DNA of 64,000 nucleotides from Sulfitobacter sp043557345 (GCF_043557345.1 NZ_JBIFFV010000006.1:1-64000), one strand, 5' to 3'. Shown: positions 7,778 through 16,633, counted from the first letter of the stretch. Numbers and translations are program-made. Notes: a model not told the origin generated them from the letters alone.

Positions 7778-9034
7778 CTAGTACCACGTCTTTTGCATCC
7801 AGGCCTTCAGAATTTCGCCATCAAAGCCAGCGCCATACCGAGCAGCGACCTCTGTAGAGCTATGACCTAAAAGAACTTTCGAAATTTCTTCAGGGCATCC
7901 GGTACTGCGAAGCTCATCTTTCTTCTTATGGCGAAGACTATGCACTGTCTTCTTTGGCTCGGTAATAACTTTCCGGACGTATTTCATCAGCGCGGCACTA
8001 CACGCAGTGTTACCCCCACCCCGCCCATACCTTGCAAACACGGGGTTAGAAGCGACTTTGCCAGCCATGCATCTCTCAAGCGCCTTTGAAGCCCGTGGCG
8101 ATAATGGGATGCGGCGGCGACTACTTTTAGTCTTGAGCGAACGTATCTCGTTGTCTTGGATCGTCAGACAATGTTTTCGTAAATCTACGTCTTTGACTTG
8201 AAGCCCAGAGATTTCAGCGATCCTTGCACCCGTGTCGCTCAGCAGCATGTAGATTAAATGCAAATCGGTCTTCGGAGGTATAGATCGTAAGATCGTTTCC
8301 GCTTCCACCTTAGACAATGGGAGGCGGTCGCCTTTGTTATTCCCCGCGCCCTTTACTTTAAGGTTGTGAAACGGATTTACAACATTCACACCCTTCTCGT
8401 TAATAGCATAGTTTATTACAGCTTTTACGATGTTGATGTATCTAACCGCACTGTTTGCAGACACTCGCTGAAGCAGTTGATCTCTGTATTGAGTTGCGTC
8501 AGCCCTGCTTAAGAAATGTATGGAACGCCTCTTCACCTTATTAATCCCCAGCGCGCTTAGAAGATCACTTTCTGCTCGACGAAGGGAATTTGCCATTTTT
8601 TTATTGTTCGATGCTCCCTTGAAGTTTTGGTAGATTTCGAAGGCTTCAGACAACGAAACGCATGGTTCCTCAGGGCTTAATCTGGCCCCGTGTAGAGGCG
8701 GCAGGTTTGCGGACTGTAGCCAACCTCTGGAGATGCCGCCTGGTAAGTCGTTCCGATTGAAGTCGGCGAGAATTTCCGCAGCTCGGTCTCCGAAGTGCTG
8801 ACGAACCATTACCAAAGTCTTCTCTCGAGGACCTCTAGCACGGCATTGGTCAAAAACCGCCTCGACTTCCCCCTCAACCTCGGGAAGTGCCCGTAGCATG
8901 CTTCTGTAGTCGCCCCCTAGATAGCGATACACATGCGTCTTGCCCAAGATTTCGACTAAATCCTTTGGAACGTTCCGGCGGAACTCATACGCGCCCGAAC
9001 TTCTCTGACGAACATAGCGAGGAAGTTTGGTCAT
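7778..9034 (-). CDS. Tyrosine site-specific recombinase (island integrase)
   Basis: The 418-residue protein has a phage-type integrase layout: an N-terminal arm domain (MTKLPRYVRQRSSGAYEFRRNVPKDL), a SAM-like core-binding domain (~130-220) and the C-terminal catalytic domain. The catalytic residues are visible: Arg in SDTGARIAEISGL, HSLRHKKKDEL (H-x-x-R box), LLGHSS and the tyrosine in AARYGAGF. The ATG at 9034 is preferred, as AGGA precedes it at correct distance; the frame extends upstream to 9145 without a ribosome binding site. It lies 124 bases from the 3' end of tRNA-Asn and should catalyse integration and excision of the island there. Confidence 0.93.
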   Translation of the reverse strand: MTKLPRYVRQRSSGAYEFRRNVPKDLVEILGKTHVYRYLGGDYRSMLRALPEVEGEVEAVFDQCRARGPREKTLVMVRQHFGDRAAEILADFNRNDLPGGISRGWLQSANLPPLHGARLSPEEPCVSLSEAFEIYQNFKGASNNKKMANSLRRAESDLLSALGINKVKRRSIHFLSRADATQYRDQLLQRVSANSAVRYINIVKAVINYAINEKGVNVVNPFHNLKVKGAGNNKGDRLPLSKVEAETILRSIPPKTDLHLIYMLLSDTGARIAEISGLQVKDVDLRKHCLTIQDNEIRSLKTKSSRRRIPLSPRASKALERCMAGKVASNPVFARYGRGGGNTACSAALMKYVRKVITEPKKTVHSLRHKKKDELRSTGCPEEISKVLLGHSSTEVAARYGAGFDGEILKAWMQKTWY

Positions 9035-9157
9035 TGAATATCCTGATGCAACAGGCGCCGAGAAGCTACACCTATGCCCATGAGGGGCGCAAAAAGGATA
9101 CAATATTTTTCGCTGAACTTCTAGATCATTGTTATAAAACAACAACCTAGTGACATA

Positions 9158-9232
9158 TGGCTCCGGCGGTAGGGATCGAACCTACGACCAATTGATTAAC
9201 AGTCAACTGCTCTACCGCTGAGCTACGCCGGA
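9158..9232 (-). tRNA. tRNA-Asn (GTT)
   Basis: A full cloverleaf reads on the minus strand: acceptor arm TCCGGCG pairs with CGCCGGA, the anticodon loop is CTGTTAA with anticodon GTT (complement of 9198-9200), the T-arm contains GGTTCGATCC, and CCA is encoded. The 3' end faces the island integrase, so it is the integration target and remains intact after insertion. Confidence 0.97.
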
Positions 9233-9496
9233 ATGCCTATGTCTGTCTTTCGGGCAACGCCCTCGGACAGCGGCTCTTTAACGCGGGCGGTCCCGGGTGC
9301 GCAAGAGCAATTGGCCGATTGAAGCGAATTTTTTTCGATTATCTGCAAACGCTCCTGAAATGCGCCCCTCGGCCCGGTTCCACACCGGGGTCGGGCGTCA
9401 CAGGTCCGTGACACACCTCCCCCGGCGCTGAGGGCTGCGCGGGTTACGGGTGAAACTGGGCTCGTATGAACAACCTAGTGTCTTGAAAGGGAAAAC

Positions 9497-9861
9497 ATGA
9501 CCCTCCTATCCCCCTACCAGCCGCAGATGCTCTCGCTTTTCCGCAGCATGGCACGACCAAGAACCTTAGCTTCCCTGCCGGGCCGATGAACGGCGTGTCG
9601 ATCGCCTCGATGGGCGGAATCTCGGGCGTGGTCGAATGGGGCTTTGGCGTCTTGCTGGTGGTCGGCCTGTTCTCGCGCCTGTCGGCCTTTATCCTGAGCG
9701 GCTTGACGGCGGTGGCCTATTTCATCGCGCAGATGCCGCAGCGGTTCTTTCCGCTGCTGGATGGCGGTAATCCGGCGGCGCTTTACAGCTTTGGCATTCT
9801 CCACCTCGCGGCCGCCGGGCCGGGGCCATGGCCGGTCGACGCGATGCGCGGGCAAGGCTGA
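9497..9861 (+). pseudogene. DoxX family membrane protein, internally deleted and frameshifted
   Basis: The N-terminus (MTLLSPYQPQMLSLFR, from the ATG at 9497 after a GAAAGGG site) matches the start of DoxX-family proteins. The normal continuation with the first membrane helix is missing; the sequence jumps to QHGTTKNLSFPAGPMNGVS in another frame, which continues through SIASMGGISGV, two or three membrane helices and the AALYSFG...AAAGPGPWPVDAM end that is typical of the family. The 9497 frame itself stops early. A deletion of 3n+1 bases around 9543 explains both the missing helix and the frame change. The product cannot be functional as read. Confidence 0.8.
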
Positions 9862-9896
9862 AAATAAAACGGCATGGCCCCGGAACGGGCCATGCC
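9861..9896 (-). terminator. Terminator of the gamma-glutamyltransferase gene
   Basis: A perfect 10-base stem (GGCATGGCCC at 9871-9880 with GGGCCATGCC at 9887-9896) is followed on the minus strand by GTTTTATTTT. It stands just downstream of the minus-strand ggt stop codon. Confidence 0.8.
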
Positions 9897-9923
9897 AATC
9901 TCACAAGGGCAGAGACGCGCGGA

Positions 9924-11510
9924 TCAGAAGCCCGCCGCCTGCCCGTCTTTGCGCGGATCGGACCCGGCGGAATATCCGCCCTCGGGCAGACGCTGCACCA
10001 GCTGCGCGCCGCCGAAGCCGAAAGCGTTGTCCGGCGCTTCGACATGGACGACATGGCCCAGATCGCGCAGCCCTTGCAAAAGCTCGGGCGCCATGGCCGG
10101 TTCGCAAGCCACCTCCAGCCCCGACAGGATGCGCCAGCGCGGCGCGTCGGCGGCGACCTGAACGTCCTGACCCCAAAGCTGCGTGCGCAGCAGCAGTTGC
10201 ATATGGCCTTGGGCCTGGATCGGGCCGCCCATCATCCCATAGGCCATCAGGGGCTGGCCGTTCTTCATCGCAAAGCCCGGGATGATCGTATGGAAGGGCC
10301 GCTTGCCCCCTGCCACGATATTCTGATGCCCCGGCTCGGTGGTGAAACCAAAGCCGCGGTTCTGCATCGACACGCCCGTCCCCGGCACCACCACGCCCGA
10401 GCCGAAGCCTGCGTAGTTCGACTGGATGAAGCTGACCATCATGCCCGAGGCATCCGCCGTGCTCATCAGAACCGTGCCGCCTTGCTTGGGCGCGCCCGCA
10501 CCGAAGTCCTGCGCCTTCTCGGTCGAGATCAGCGCGGCGCGCGACTTGAGGTATGCCGGATCGAGCAGCGCCTTTTCGTCCACCTCGGTCATAGCGCTGC
10601 GATCCGCCACATAGGCATGCAGATCGCTATAGGCGAGTTTGCAGGCTTCGATCTGCAAATGCACCGCCATCAGGTCGTCTGCGCCATGCGCGCGGATGTC
10701 GCTATGCTCCAGAATGCCGAGCGCCATCAGCGCGGCGATCCCCTGCCCGTTTGGCGGGATTTCATGCAATTCCACATCGTCGAAGCTCTGGCTGATCGTG
10801 CCGCACCATTCGGGCTTGTTGGCCGCCAAATCCGCCATGGTCATCGCGCCGCCATTGGCCTCGGCATGGGCCACGATCTCTTCGGCGATCTCCCCTTCGT
10901 AAAAGGCGCGGCCCTTGGTCTCGGCGATCAGCCGCAGGGTGCGGGCCGCGCCGGGATTGCGGAACCGCTCCCCCGCTTTCGGGGCGCAGCCCTCCGGTAG
11001 GAAGGTCTCGGCAAAGCCCGGTTGCTTGCCCAGAACCTCGGCCCCGCGCGCCCAGAGCGTCGCAATGGTGGGCGAGACGAGGAATCCCTCCTCGGCATAG
11101 CGGATCGCCGGGGCCAGCACCGTCGCCAGATCGAGCTTGCCGAACTTTTCCATCAATTCGACCCAAGCGCTGACCGCGCCCGGCACGGTGACACTGTCCC
11201 AACCATGCTCGACCATGCCATCGGGAAACCGCTCAGGCGACCAAGCGGCGGGCGCGCGGCCCGAGGCATTGAGCCCATGCAGCTTCTCACCGTCCCACAG
11301 GATGCAGAAAGCGTCAGAACCCAGCCCGTTGCCCGTGGGCTCCACCACTGTCAGCGCCGCAGCGGTAGCGATCGCCGCATCCACCGCGTTGCCCCCCTGC
11401 TGCATCATCAAAAGACCGGCCTGCGTGGCCAGGGGCTGAGAGGTCGCGACGACATTGTCGGCAACCACGGGAGATCGGTGGGACGGGTAAATGGGATCGT
11501 GACGAAGCAT
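9924..11510 (-). CDS. ggt: Gamma-glutamyltransferase family protein
   Basis: The 528-residue protein belongs to the gamma-glutamyltranspeptidase/hydrolase family. The N-terminal part has the family VVADNVVATSQPLATQAG and GGNAVDAAIATAAAL elements. The autoprocessing threonine is expected in QGGTVLMSTADASG (around residue 345), followed by VSFIQSNYAGFGSGVVVPGT, which is like the YwrD subgroup. No export signal is apparent, so it may be cytoplasmic. The ATG at 11510 is chosen because AAGGACA precedes it; the frame extends upstream without support. It is monocistronic with its own terminator. Likely role: hydrolysis or transfer of gamma-glutamyl bonds, for example in glutathione turnover. Confidence 0.9.
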   Translation of the reverse strand: MLRHDPIYPSHRSPVVADNVVATSQPLATQAGLLMMQQGGNAVDAAIATAAALTVVEPTGNGLGSDAFCILWDGEKLHGLNASGRAPAAWSPERFPDGMVEHGWDSVTVPGAVSAWVELMEKFGKLDLATVLAPAIRYAEEGFLVSPTIATLWARGAEVLGKQPGFAETFLPEGCAPKAGERFRNPGAARTLRLIAETKGRAFYEGEIAEEIVAHAEANGGAMTMADLAANKPEWCGTISQSFDDVELHEIPPNGQGIAALMALGILEHSDIRAHGADDLMAVHLQIEACKLAYSDLHAYVADRSAMTEVDEKALLDPAYLKSRAALISTEKAQDFGAGAPKQGGTVLMSTADASGMMVSFIQSNYAGFGSGVVVPGTGVSMQNRGFGFTTEPGHQNIVAGGKRPFHTIIPGFAMKNGQPLMAYGMMGGPIQAQGHMQLLLRTQLWGQDVQVAADAPRWRILSGLEVACEPAMAPELLQGLRDLGHVVHVEAPDNAFGFGGAQLVQRLPEGGYSAGSDPRKDGQAAGF

Positions 11511-11653
11511 GGCTGTCCTTTGCTTGGGTAAGGCCAGCGGCGCGGTCAAACCGGCCGCCTTTGGCGTTGCCGGCAAAGTGAACGTGAATGCATCTGCATG
11601 CAACTACCCAGCGGGATAATTCCGCGGGGCTGAAGCGCTTGTCGGTGGCGTTG

Positions 11654-11875
11654 TTACCCGCGGCTGCCCGCGGACCTGCGCGCCTTGAGTCGGAGCAACT
11701 TGCGGTGGTGGCGGAAACTCCGCTCGCAGTGGCCCGGGGTGAAGATCATGACCCAAAGCGCCCAAAGAACGCTCTCCTCCCGGTATTGCCACGCCCTTGC
11801 ACAGAGCGACTGATCGGCATCGGAGAAAATGCAATTATGCAGGATGCGAGACCAGTCTCTTACGTTAACCAACAT
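11654..11875 (-). CDS. Small hypothetical protein (73 residues)
   Basis: The call rests on an excellent ribosome binding site (GGGAGG, 7 bases before the ATG at 11875). The product has a hydrophobic Trp-rich centre (ESVLWALWVMIFTP) preceded by DQSLCARAW and followed by a basic His/Arg tail. A similar pattern (SLCARAW, then a Trp-rich helix and HC) seems familiar from short uncharacterised Rhodobacteraceae proteins, but I cannot name the family. It stands alone between ggt and tRNA-Ser. A role at the membrane is possible. Confidence 0.6.
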   Translation of the reverse strand: MLVNVRDWSRILHNCIFSDADQSLCARAWQYREESVLWALWVMIFTPGHCERSFRHHRKLLRLKARRSAGSRG

Positions 11876-12094
11876 CTGGAACCTCCCTTTCGCCAAGCGG
11901 TGGGGCGCCTCGCCGCCATCGCCAAGGATTTGGTCCCCCCGGATGGTTAGAATGTTGGCTGAAAATTCTGCCGAGAATAAGGCGGAGGGCTGGTGAGACC
12001 GTGCCGGGGTGTGACGGAATTGCCAATCAGGGGTACGATAAGGGCGCGTGCGATGACGGCCCTATGTGGGGCGGCGCTGTCATGTAGGTTTTGG

Positions 12095-12184
12095 TGGCGG
12101 AGACGAAGGGATTCGAACCCTCGAGACCCTTCCGGGCCTACTCCCTTAGCAGGGGAGCGCCTTCGACCACTCGGCCACGTCTCC
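12095..12184 (-). tRNA. tRNA-Ser (GCT)
   Basis: The minus strand folds as a class II tRNA with a long variable arm: acceptor GGAGACG pairs with CGTCTCC, the anticodon loop is CTGCTAA (anticodon GCT), the T-arm contains GGTTCGAATCC, and CCA is encoded. The 90-base length fits serine tRNAs. Confidence 0.97.
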
Positions 12185-12619
12185 GTCGACCCGTCTAAAG
12201 AGGTCGCGCCCGAGGGGCAAGGCGAAATTCGCGGGAAATTCTGCATTTCTTGCGGTGGGTTTCTTTTTCGGCTCTCGTATCTGCCGCCCTGCGACGGAAT
12301 GCTGCGCTATTAACCGTGCTGCTGCGCAGAAACAGCCGCGCCCATCCCCTTCGTAGGCGGAATTTTCCGGCCATTTGGTGCGGCTGTAGCAACTTACACG
12401 GCAGCGTGATTAACTTGTGAAACGGTGCGAGGGAGTGGATAACCATTTGATTAGTTACATAAAAACAGAACCCCGCCCTCCTTCGAACAAGCGAAACGCC
12501 CCGCCTGGCCCCCAACCTTGCGACCGCAGCGAAACCTTCACGGGGGACCGCCCGTTACTTCACCACAAACGATGACATCGCAATGACGCGATAGAAACGG
12601 AAACCTGAAGGAACACGCT
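12185..12619. other. Intergenic stretch, no gene seen
   Basis: I find no convincing gene here. It must hold the tRNA-Ser promoter at its left end and the promoter of the small secreted protein gene at its right end. Open frames that cross it lack ribosome binding sites and have random-looking composition. Confidence 0.4.
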
Positions 12620-12922
12620 ATGAAACTCATCATGACCACCGCCGCCGCCGCTTTGATTTCCACCGCTGCCGTTGCCGACAACTCCACCCGTCACAACGAC
12701 ATTTTCCTCGACACTTCGGTGAGCGCAGACGCGGGCGATGTCTATGGCAACAATGACCGGATGCGGAACCCGAACGCCTCGACCAAGGCGAATGACATCA
12801 TGCTGAACACTGCCGACAACGCCAAGGACCGCGACACCGTAATGAGCACGCGCAGCGCCCTGCGCAGCCCCGGTGAAGGCTATGTCTACGGTGGCTTCGG
12901 CCCGGGCAATGACAGCAAGTAA
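12620..12922 (+). CDS. Small secreted protein of unknown function
   Basis: The 100-residue product has a signal peptide (MKLIMTTAAAALISTAAVA, cleavage predicted before DN). The mature part is polar, rich in Asn, Asp and Ser, with repeated NDIFLDTS / NDIMLNTA segments (around 28 and 57) and a Gly-rich tail. Such low-complexity repeats suggest a flexible periplasmic or secreted protein. AAGGAA precedes the ATG at a proper distance. It is monocistronic and ends before a strong terminator. I do not recognise the family. Confidence 0.75.
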   Translation: MKLIMTTAAAALISTAAVADNSTRHNDIFLDTSVSADAGDVYGNNDRMRNPNASTKANDIMLNTADNAKDRDTVMSTRSALRSPGEGYVYGGFGPGNDSK

Positions 12923-12940
12923 GCTGTTGCCCCGACAAAC

Positions 12941-12975
12941 AAAAAGCCCGGCAGCGCGCGCTGCCGGGTTTTTTA
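12941..12975. terminator. Bidirectional terminator
   Basis: A GC-rich stem (CCCGGCAGCG with CGCTGCCGGG) is flanked by A5 on the left and T6 on the right, so it can end transcription of the small secreted protein gene on + and of ychF on -. Confidence 0.85.
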
Positions 12976-13008
12976 TGTGGGCGGAGGCCTTGCCCCCTGC
13001 CCCGCCGA

Positions 13009-14106
13009 TCAGGTGTTGAACAGGAAGTGCAGCACGTCACCGTCTTTGACGATATAGCCCTTGCCTTCGGCCCGCATCTTGCCCGCTTCTTTCGCAGGGC
13101 CTTCCCCGCCAAGGCTCACGAAATCATCATAGGCGATGGTCTCAGCGCGGATGAAACCTTTCTCGAAATCACCATGGATGACGCCAGCCGCCTTGGGCGC
13201 AGAGGTGCCGGACTTGATGGTCCAGGCGCGCGCTTCCTTGGGGCCGACGGTGAAATAGGTCTCGAGATGCAACAACTCGTAGCCCGCGCGGATCAGACGG
13301 TCGAGCCCGGCCTCCTTCAGGCCCATCTCTTCGAGGAACATCTCGGCCTCTTCGGTTTCAAGCTGGCTGATCTCTTCCTCGATCTGGGCGGAAATCACGA
13401 CATGGGAATTGCCCTGTGCGGCGGCCATCTCGGCGACTTTGGCGGAATGCTCATTGCCGTCGGCGGCCTCGGATTCGCCCACGTTGCAGACGTAGAGCAC
13501 CGGTTTGGTCGTCAGCAGTTGGAGCATGCGCCACGCTTTGGCGTCCTCCTCGTCCACCTCGACCACGCGGGCGGGCTTGCCGTCTTCCAGCGCTTCCAGC
13601 GCCATGCGCATCAGGCGTTCTTGCTGGACCGCTTCCTTGTCGCCACCGCGCACTTTGCGGACGATGTTCTGCAGCCGTTTTTCGATGCTCTCGATGTCGG
13701 CCAGCATCAGTTCGGTGTCGATGGTCTCGGCATCGGCCACCGGGTCAACGCGGCCTTCGACATGGGTCACGTCACCGTCTTCAAAACAACGCAGCACATG
13801 GGCGATGGCGTCGACTTCGCGGATATTGGCGAGGAACTGGTTGCCCAGACCTTCGCCCTTGGACGCGCCCTTCACCAGACCGGCAATGTCGACGAAGGTC
13901 ATGCGCGTGGGGATGATGCTTTTCGAACTGGCGATCTCGGCTAGTCTGTCGAGCCGCGCATCGGGCACTGCCACCTCGCCGACGTTGGGCTCGATGGTGC
14001 AGAACGGAAAATTCGCGGCCTGCGCCGCAGCGGTGCGGGTCAGCGCGTTGAAAAGGGTCGATTTGCCGACGTTCGGCAGACCGACGATGCCCATTTTGAA
14101 ACCCAT
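13009..14106 (-). CDS. ychF: Redox-regulated ATPase YchF (Obg family)
   Basis: The 365-residue protein is the universally conserved YchF/Ola1 P-loop ATPase. Walker A is GLPNVGKSTLFN (residues ~9-20); the switch and G3 region is FVDIAGLVKGASKGEGLGN; the altered G4 motif (NVGE) that gives ATP preference over GTP is in YVCNVGES. The C-terminal TGS domain reads EARAWTIKSGTSAPKAAGVIH...GYIVKDGDVLHFLFN. Length and ends match complete orthologues. It is thought to bind ribosomes and act in translation and stress control. It is single and shares the terminator with the gene at 12620. Confidence 0.97.
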   Translation of the reverse strand: MGFKMGIVGLPNVGKSTLFNALTRTAAAQAANFPFCTIEPNVGEVAVPDARLDRLAEIASSKSIIPTRMTFVDIAGLVKGASKGEGLGNQFLANIREVDAIAHVLRCFEDGDVTHVEGRVDPVADAETIDTELMLADIESIEKRLQNIVRKVRGGDKEAVQQERLMRMALEALEDGKPARVVEVDEEDAKAWRMLQLLTTKPVLYVCNVGESEAADGNEHSAKVAEMAAAQGNSHVVISAQIEEEISQLETEEAEMFLEEMGLKEAGLDRLIRAGYELLHLETYFTVGPKEARAWTIKSGTSAPKAAGVIHGDFEKGFIRAETIAYDDFVSLGGEGPAKEAGKMRAEGKGYIVKDGDVLHFLFNT

Positions 14107-14165
14107 GACGATACCCCTATAAAAGCTGCGCGTGTGTTAGGGGTACGGGCCGTAAAGCGCAAGGC

Positions 14166-14357
14166 TCAGCGCGCGCGTCGGTCCTGATGCGCCTGATAGA
14201 TCAGGATCCAAGCCAGCAGGATGAACATCGGATGCGTCAGTCCGCCCGAAAAGATGATCGCGGGCAGCCAGATCAGAAACACCACGATGGACAGGATCGG
14301 CCGTCCGATCAGCAGGATCGACAGCGGCGGCAGGAAAAGGGCGAGTACATAATTCAT
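14166..14357 (-). CDS. YqaE/Pmp3-like small membrane protein
   Basis: This 63-residue product has two membrane helices (about 4-20 and 24-53 with a bend at P31/P42) and a basic C-terminal tail (HQDRRAR). The start NYVLALFLPPLSILL, with the PP in the first helix, resembles the YqaE/Pmp3 family of small stress-linked membrane proteins. The ribosome binding site is weak. It stands 59 bases downstream of ychF on the same strand. The family assignment is moderate. Confidence 0.6.
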   Translation of the reverse strand: MNYVLALFLPPLSILLIGRPILSIVVFLIWLPAIIFSGGLTHPMFILLAWILIYQAHQDRRAR

Positions 14358-14511
14358 GGCTCATGAGATAGGAGGCTTTGGGCGAAATGGAAGGGCGCGG
14401 CCTGCCATAGGCGCCCGCGCGGCGAATTTTGCCGCCCCCTGCCCCGCGGTGGATTGATTTTCACTGCGACATTCGGCATTGCCGAGGAAAGCACCAAATG
14501 AGGCAAGCCAC

Positions 14512-15303
14512 ATGACCCGTATCGACGCCAAATTCGAAGATCTCCGCGCCCGCGGCAAAAAGGCGTTTGTCTCATACGTGATGGCGGGCGACCCGGATTT
14601 CGACCGTTCGCTGGAAATCGTGCGCGGCCTGCCCGCCGCCGGGGTGGACATCATCGAACTTGGCCTGCCCTTCACCGATCCGATGGCCGATGGCCCGACG
14701 ATCCAGCTTGCCGGTCAACGCGCCCTCGAAGGGGGCATGACGCTGAACCGCACGCTGGAAATGGTCCGCGCCTTTCGGGAAAATGACGACACGACGCCGA
14801 TCGTGCTGATGGGCTATTACAACCCGATCTACTCCATGGGCGTCGAAACCTTCCTGAAAGAAGCCAAAGACGCCGGGATCGACGGGTTGATCGTGGTCGA
14901 TCTGCCGCCCGAAGAAGACATCGAGCTTTGCCTGCCCGCGCAGGACGCCGGGTTGAATTTCATCCGCCTCGCGACCCCCACAACCGATGACAAGCGCCTG
15001 CCGCGCGTGGTGCAGAACACCTCGGGCTTTGTCTATTATGTCTCGATCACCGGCATCACCGGCTCGGCCGAAGCCAATGCCGCGGATGTCTCGCCCGAGG
15101 TGGCGCGCATTCAAAAGGCCAGCGGCCTGCCTGTCATCGTGGGCTTTGGCGTCAACACGCCCGAGAAAGCCCGCGCCATCGCCGAAGTGGCCGACGGTGT
15201 GGTGATCGGTTCGGCCATCGTCAGCCGGATCGCCAATGGCGACAGCGCAGAGGATGTGCTGAGCTTTGTGAAATCACTGGCCGACGGGGCGCATTCAGCC
15301 TAA
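14512..15303 (+). CDS. trpA: Tryptophan synthase alpha subunit
   Basis: This 263-residue TIM-barrel protein cleaves indole-3-glycerol phosphate to indole and glyceraldehyde 3-phosphate. The signature IELGLPFTDPMADGPTIQ carries the catalytic glutamate and aspartate. The phosphate-binding end YYVSITGITGS and IVGFGVNTPEKA are intact. The start at 14512 (MTRIDAKFEDL) is chosen by homology and spacing to GAGG; an upstream in-frame ATG lacks support. It is not beside trpB, which lies 8 kb away on the other strand. It ends with its own terminator. Confidence 0.97.
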   Translation: MTRIDAKFEDLRARGKKAFVSYVMAGDPDFDRSLEIVRGLPAAGVDIIELGLPFTDPMADGPTIQLAGQRALEGGMTLNRTLEMVRAFRENDDTTPIVLMGYYNPIYSMGVETFLKEAKDAGIDGLIVVDLPPEEDIELCLPAQDAGLNFIRLATPTTDDKRLPRVVQNTSGFVYYVSITGITGSAEANAADVSPEVARIQKASGLPVIVGFGVNTPEKARAIAEVADGVVIGSAIVSRIANGDSAEDVLSFVKSLADGAHSA

Positions 15304-15331
15304 GCCCCTTCGCTTCAGGAAACGAGCCCAC

Positions 15332-15366
15332 GCCCGCGCAGCCCCATTGGCCGCGCGGGCTTTTTC
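15332..15366 (+). terminator. Terminator after trpA
   Basis: GCCCGCGC (15332-15339) pairs with GCGCGGGC (15353-15360) and is followed by TTTTT. Confidence 0.85.
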
Positions 15367-15442
15367 GTTGCCGCAGCCTTCCCAATTGCCAAGCCCCCCA
15401 CCAGTTGCTACCAAAAGTTAACCCATTCAGCACAGGTGGCCC

Positions 15443-16633
15443 ATGCCCGTCATCACCAACATTGACGATCTCAAACGCATCTACAAACGCCGCGTCCCCC
15501 AGATGTTCTATGACTACGCGGAATCGGGCAGCTGGACCGAGCAGACCTTCCGCGAGAATTGCAGCGATTTTGACCAAATCCGTCTGCGCCAGAGGGTCGC
15601 CGTGGATATGTCGGGGCGCAGCACCGCGACGCAGATGATCGGCGAGGATGTGGCCATGCCGGTGGCCCTCGCCCCAGTGGGCCTGACGGGGATGCAATGC
15701 GCCGACGGGGAAATCAAAGCCGCGCGCGCAGCCGAAGCCTTTGGCGTGCCCTTCACCCTCTCGACCATGTCCATCAACTCCATCGAAGACGTGGCAGAGG
15801 CGACGACAAAACCCTTTTGGTTTCAACTCTATACCATGCGCGATCAGGACTATGTCAGCCGCCTGATCCAGCGCGCGAAAGACGCGAACTGCTCGGCCCT
15901 CGTCATCACGCTCGATCTGCAAATCCTCGGACAGCGCCACAAAGACCTGAAAAACGGCCTTTCCGCCCCGCCCAAACTGACGGTTAAAACACTCGCCAAC
16001 CTCGCCACCAAATGGGGCTGGGGACGCGAGATGCTGGGCGCGAAACGGCGGCATTTCGGCAATATCGTGGGCCATGTGCATGGGGTCACCGACAACGCCG
16101 ACCTTGGCGCTTGGACGGCGGAACAGTTCGACCCCTCGCTTGATTGGGACAAGATCGCCAAGATCAAAGAGCAATGGGGCGGCAAGGTCATTCTCAAGGG
16201 CATTCTGGATGCCGAGGACGCGCGCATGGCGCTGAAAGTCGGGGCCGATGCGATCATCGTAAGCAACCACGGCGGGCGGCAGCTCGATGGGGCGCTAAGC
16301 TCGATCCGCATGTTGCCAGAGATCCTCGACGCGGTGGGCAATCAGATCGAAGTGCATCTCGATGGCGGTATCCGCTCGGGTCAGGACGTGCTCAAAGCCA
16401 TGGCGATGGGGGCCAAGGGCACCTACATCGGGCGCGCCTTCATCTATGGGCTGGGCGCGATGGGCCAGCCGGGCGTGACCCGCGCGCTGGAGGTGATCCA
16501 CCGCGAGCTGGACCTGACCATGGCGCTCTGCGGAGAGACGCAAATTGCCAATCTCGGGCGGCACAACCTGCTGATCCCGCGCAACTTCGGCGGTGACTGG
16601 CAGGAACGTCCGCGCGATCCGGGCACATGCTGA
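15443..16633 (+). CDS. lldD: FMN-dependent L-lactate dehydrogenase / alpha-hydroxy acid oxidase
   Basis: The 396-residue protein belongs to the FMN-dependent alpha-hydroxy acid dehydrogenase family. The N-terminal YDYAESGSWTE and the FMN-binding ALAPVGLTGM are present, as is the catalytic histidine and arginine in SNHGGRQLDGALS (around residue 275-287) and the phosphate loop DGGIRSGQDVLKAMAMGA. It probably oxidises L-lactate to pyruvate at the membrane; other 2-hydroxy acids are possible. Its end overlaps the next gene by 7 bases, so they form a unit. Confidence 0.9.
   Translation: MPVITNIDDLKRIYKRRVPQMFYDYAESGSWTEQTFRENCSDFDQIRLRQRVAVDMSGRSTATQMIGEDVAMPVALAPVGLTGMQCADGEIKAARAAEAFGVPFTLSTMSINSIEDVAEATTKPFWFQLYTMRDQDYVSRLIQRAKDANCSALVITLDLQILGQRHKDLKNGLSAPPKLTVKTLANLATKWGWGREMLGAKRRHFGNIVGHVHGVTDNADLGAWTAEQFDPSLDWDKIAKIKEQWGGKVILKGILDAEDARMALKVGADAIIVSNHGGRQLDGALSSIRMLPEILDAVGNQIEVHLDGGIRSGQDVLKAMAMGAKGTYIGRAFIYGLGAMGQPGVTRALEVIHRELDLTMALCGETQIANLGRHNLLIPRNFGGDWQERPRDPGTC

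Larger units (their letters stand above)
1..9157. mobile_element. Genomic island (partial) integrated at tRNA-Asn
   Basis: The region is A+T-richer than the GC-rich core that follows, uses many rare-for-host codons, and carries cargo-type genes (serine resolvase, sulfotransferases, short unknown genes). A tyrosine recombinase gene lies directly next to the 3' end of a tRNA-Asn gene, which is the classical arrangement for an integrated island. The right boundary is placed at the encoded CCA end of the tRNA. I see no second copy of the tRNA 3' end inside the window, so the left attachment site should lie upstream of position 1. No phage structural, plasmid replication or conjugation genes are visible. 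The boundaries are inferred; the integrase and tRNA adjacency is seen directly. Confidence 0.75.

Noticed and set aside
1..9157. CRISPR array or cas genes in the island
   Set aside because: The direct repeats occur only twice and there is no spacer pattern or cas gene.
12195..12515. Open frame right of tRNA-Ser
   Set aside because: Random Arg-rich composition and no ribosome binding site.
13027..13944. Long open frame antisense to ychF
   Set aside because: It is a GC-rich shadow of the well-conserved ychF frame.
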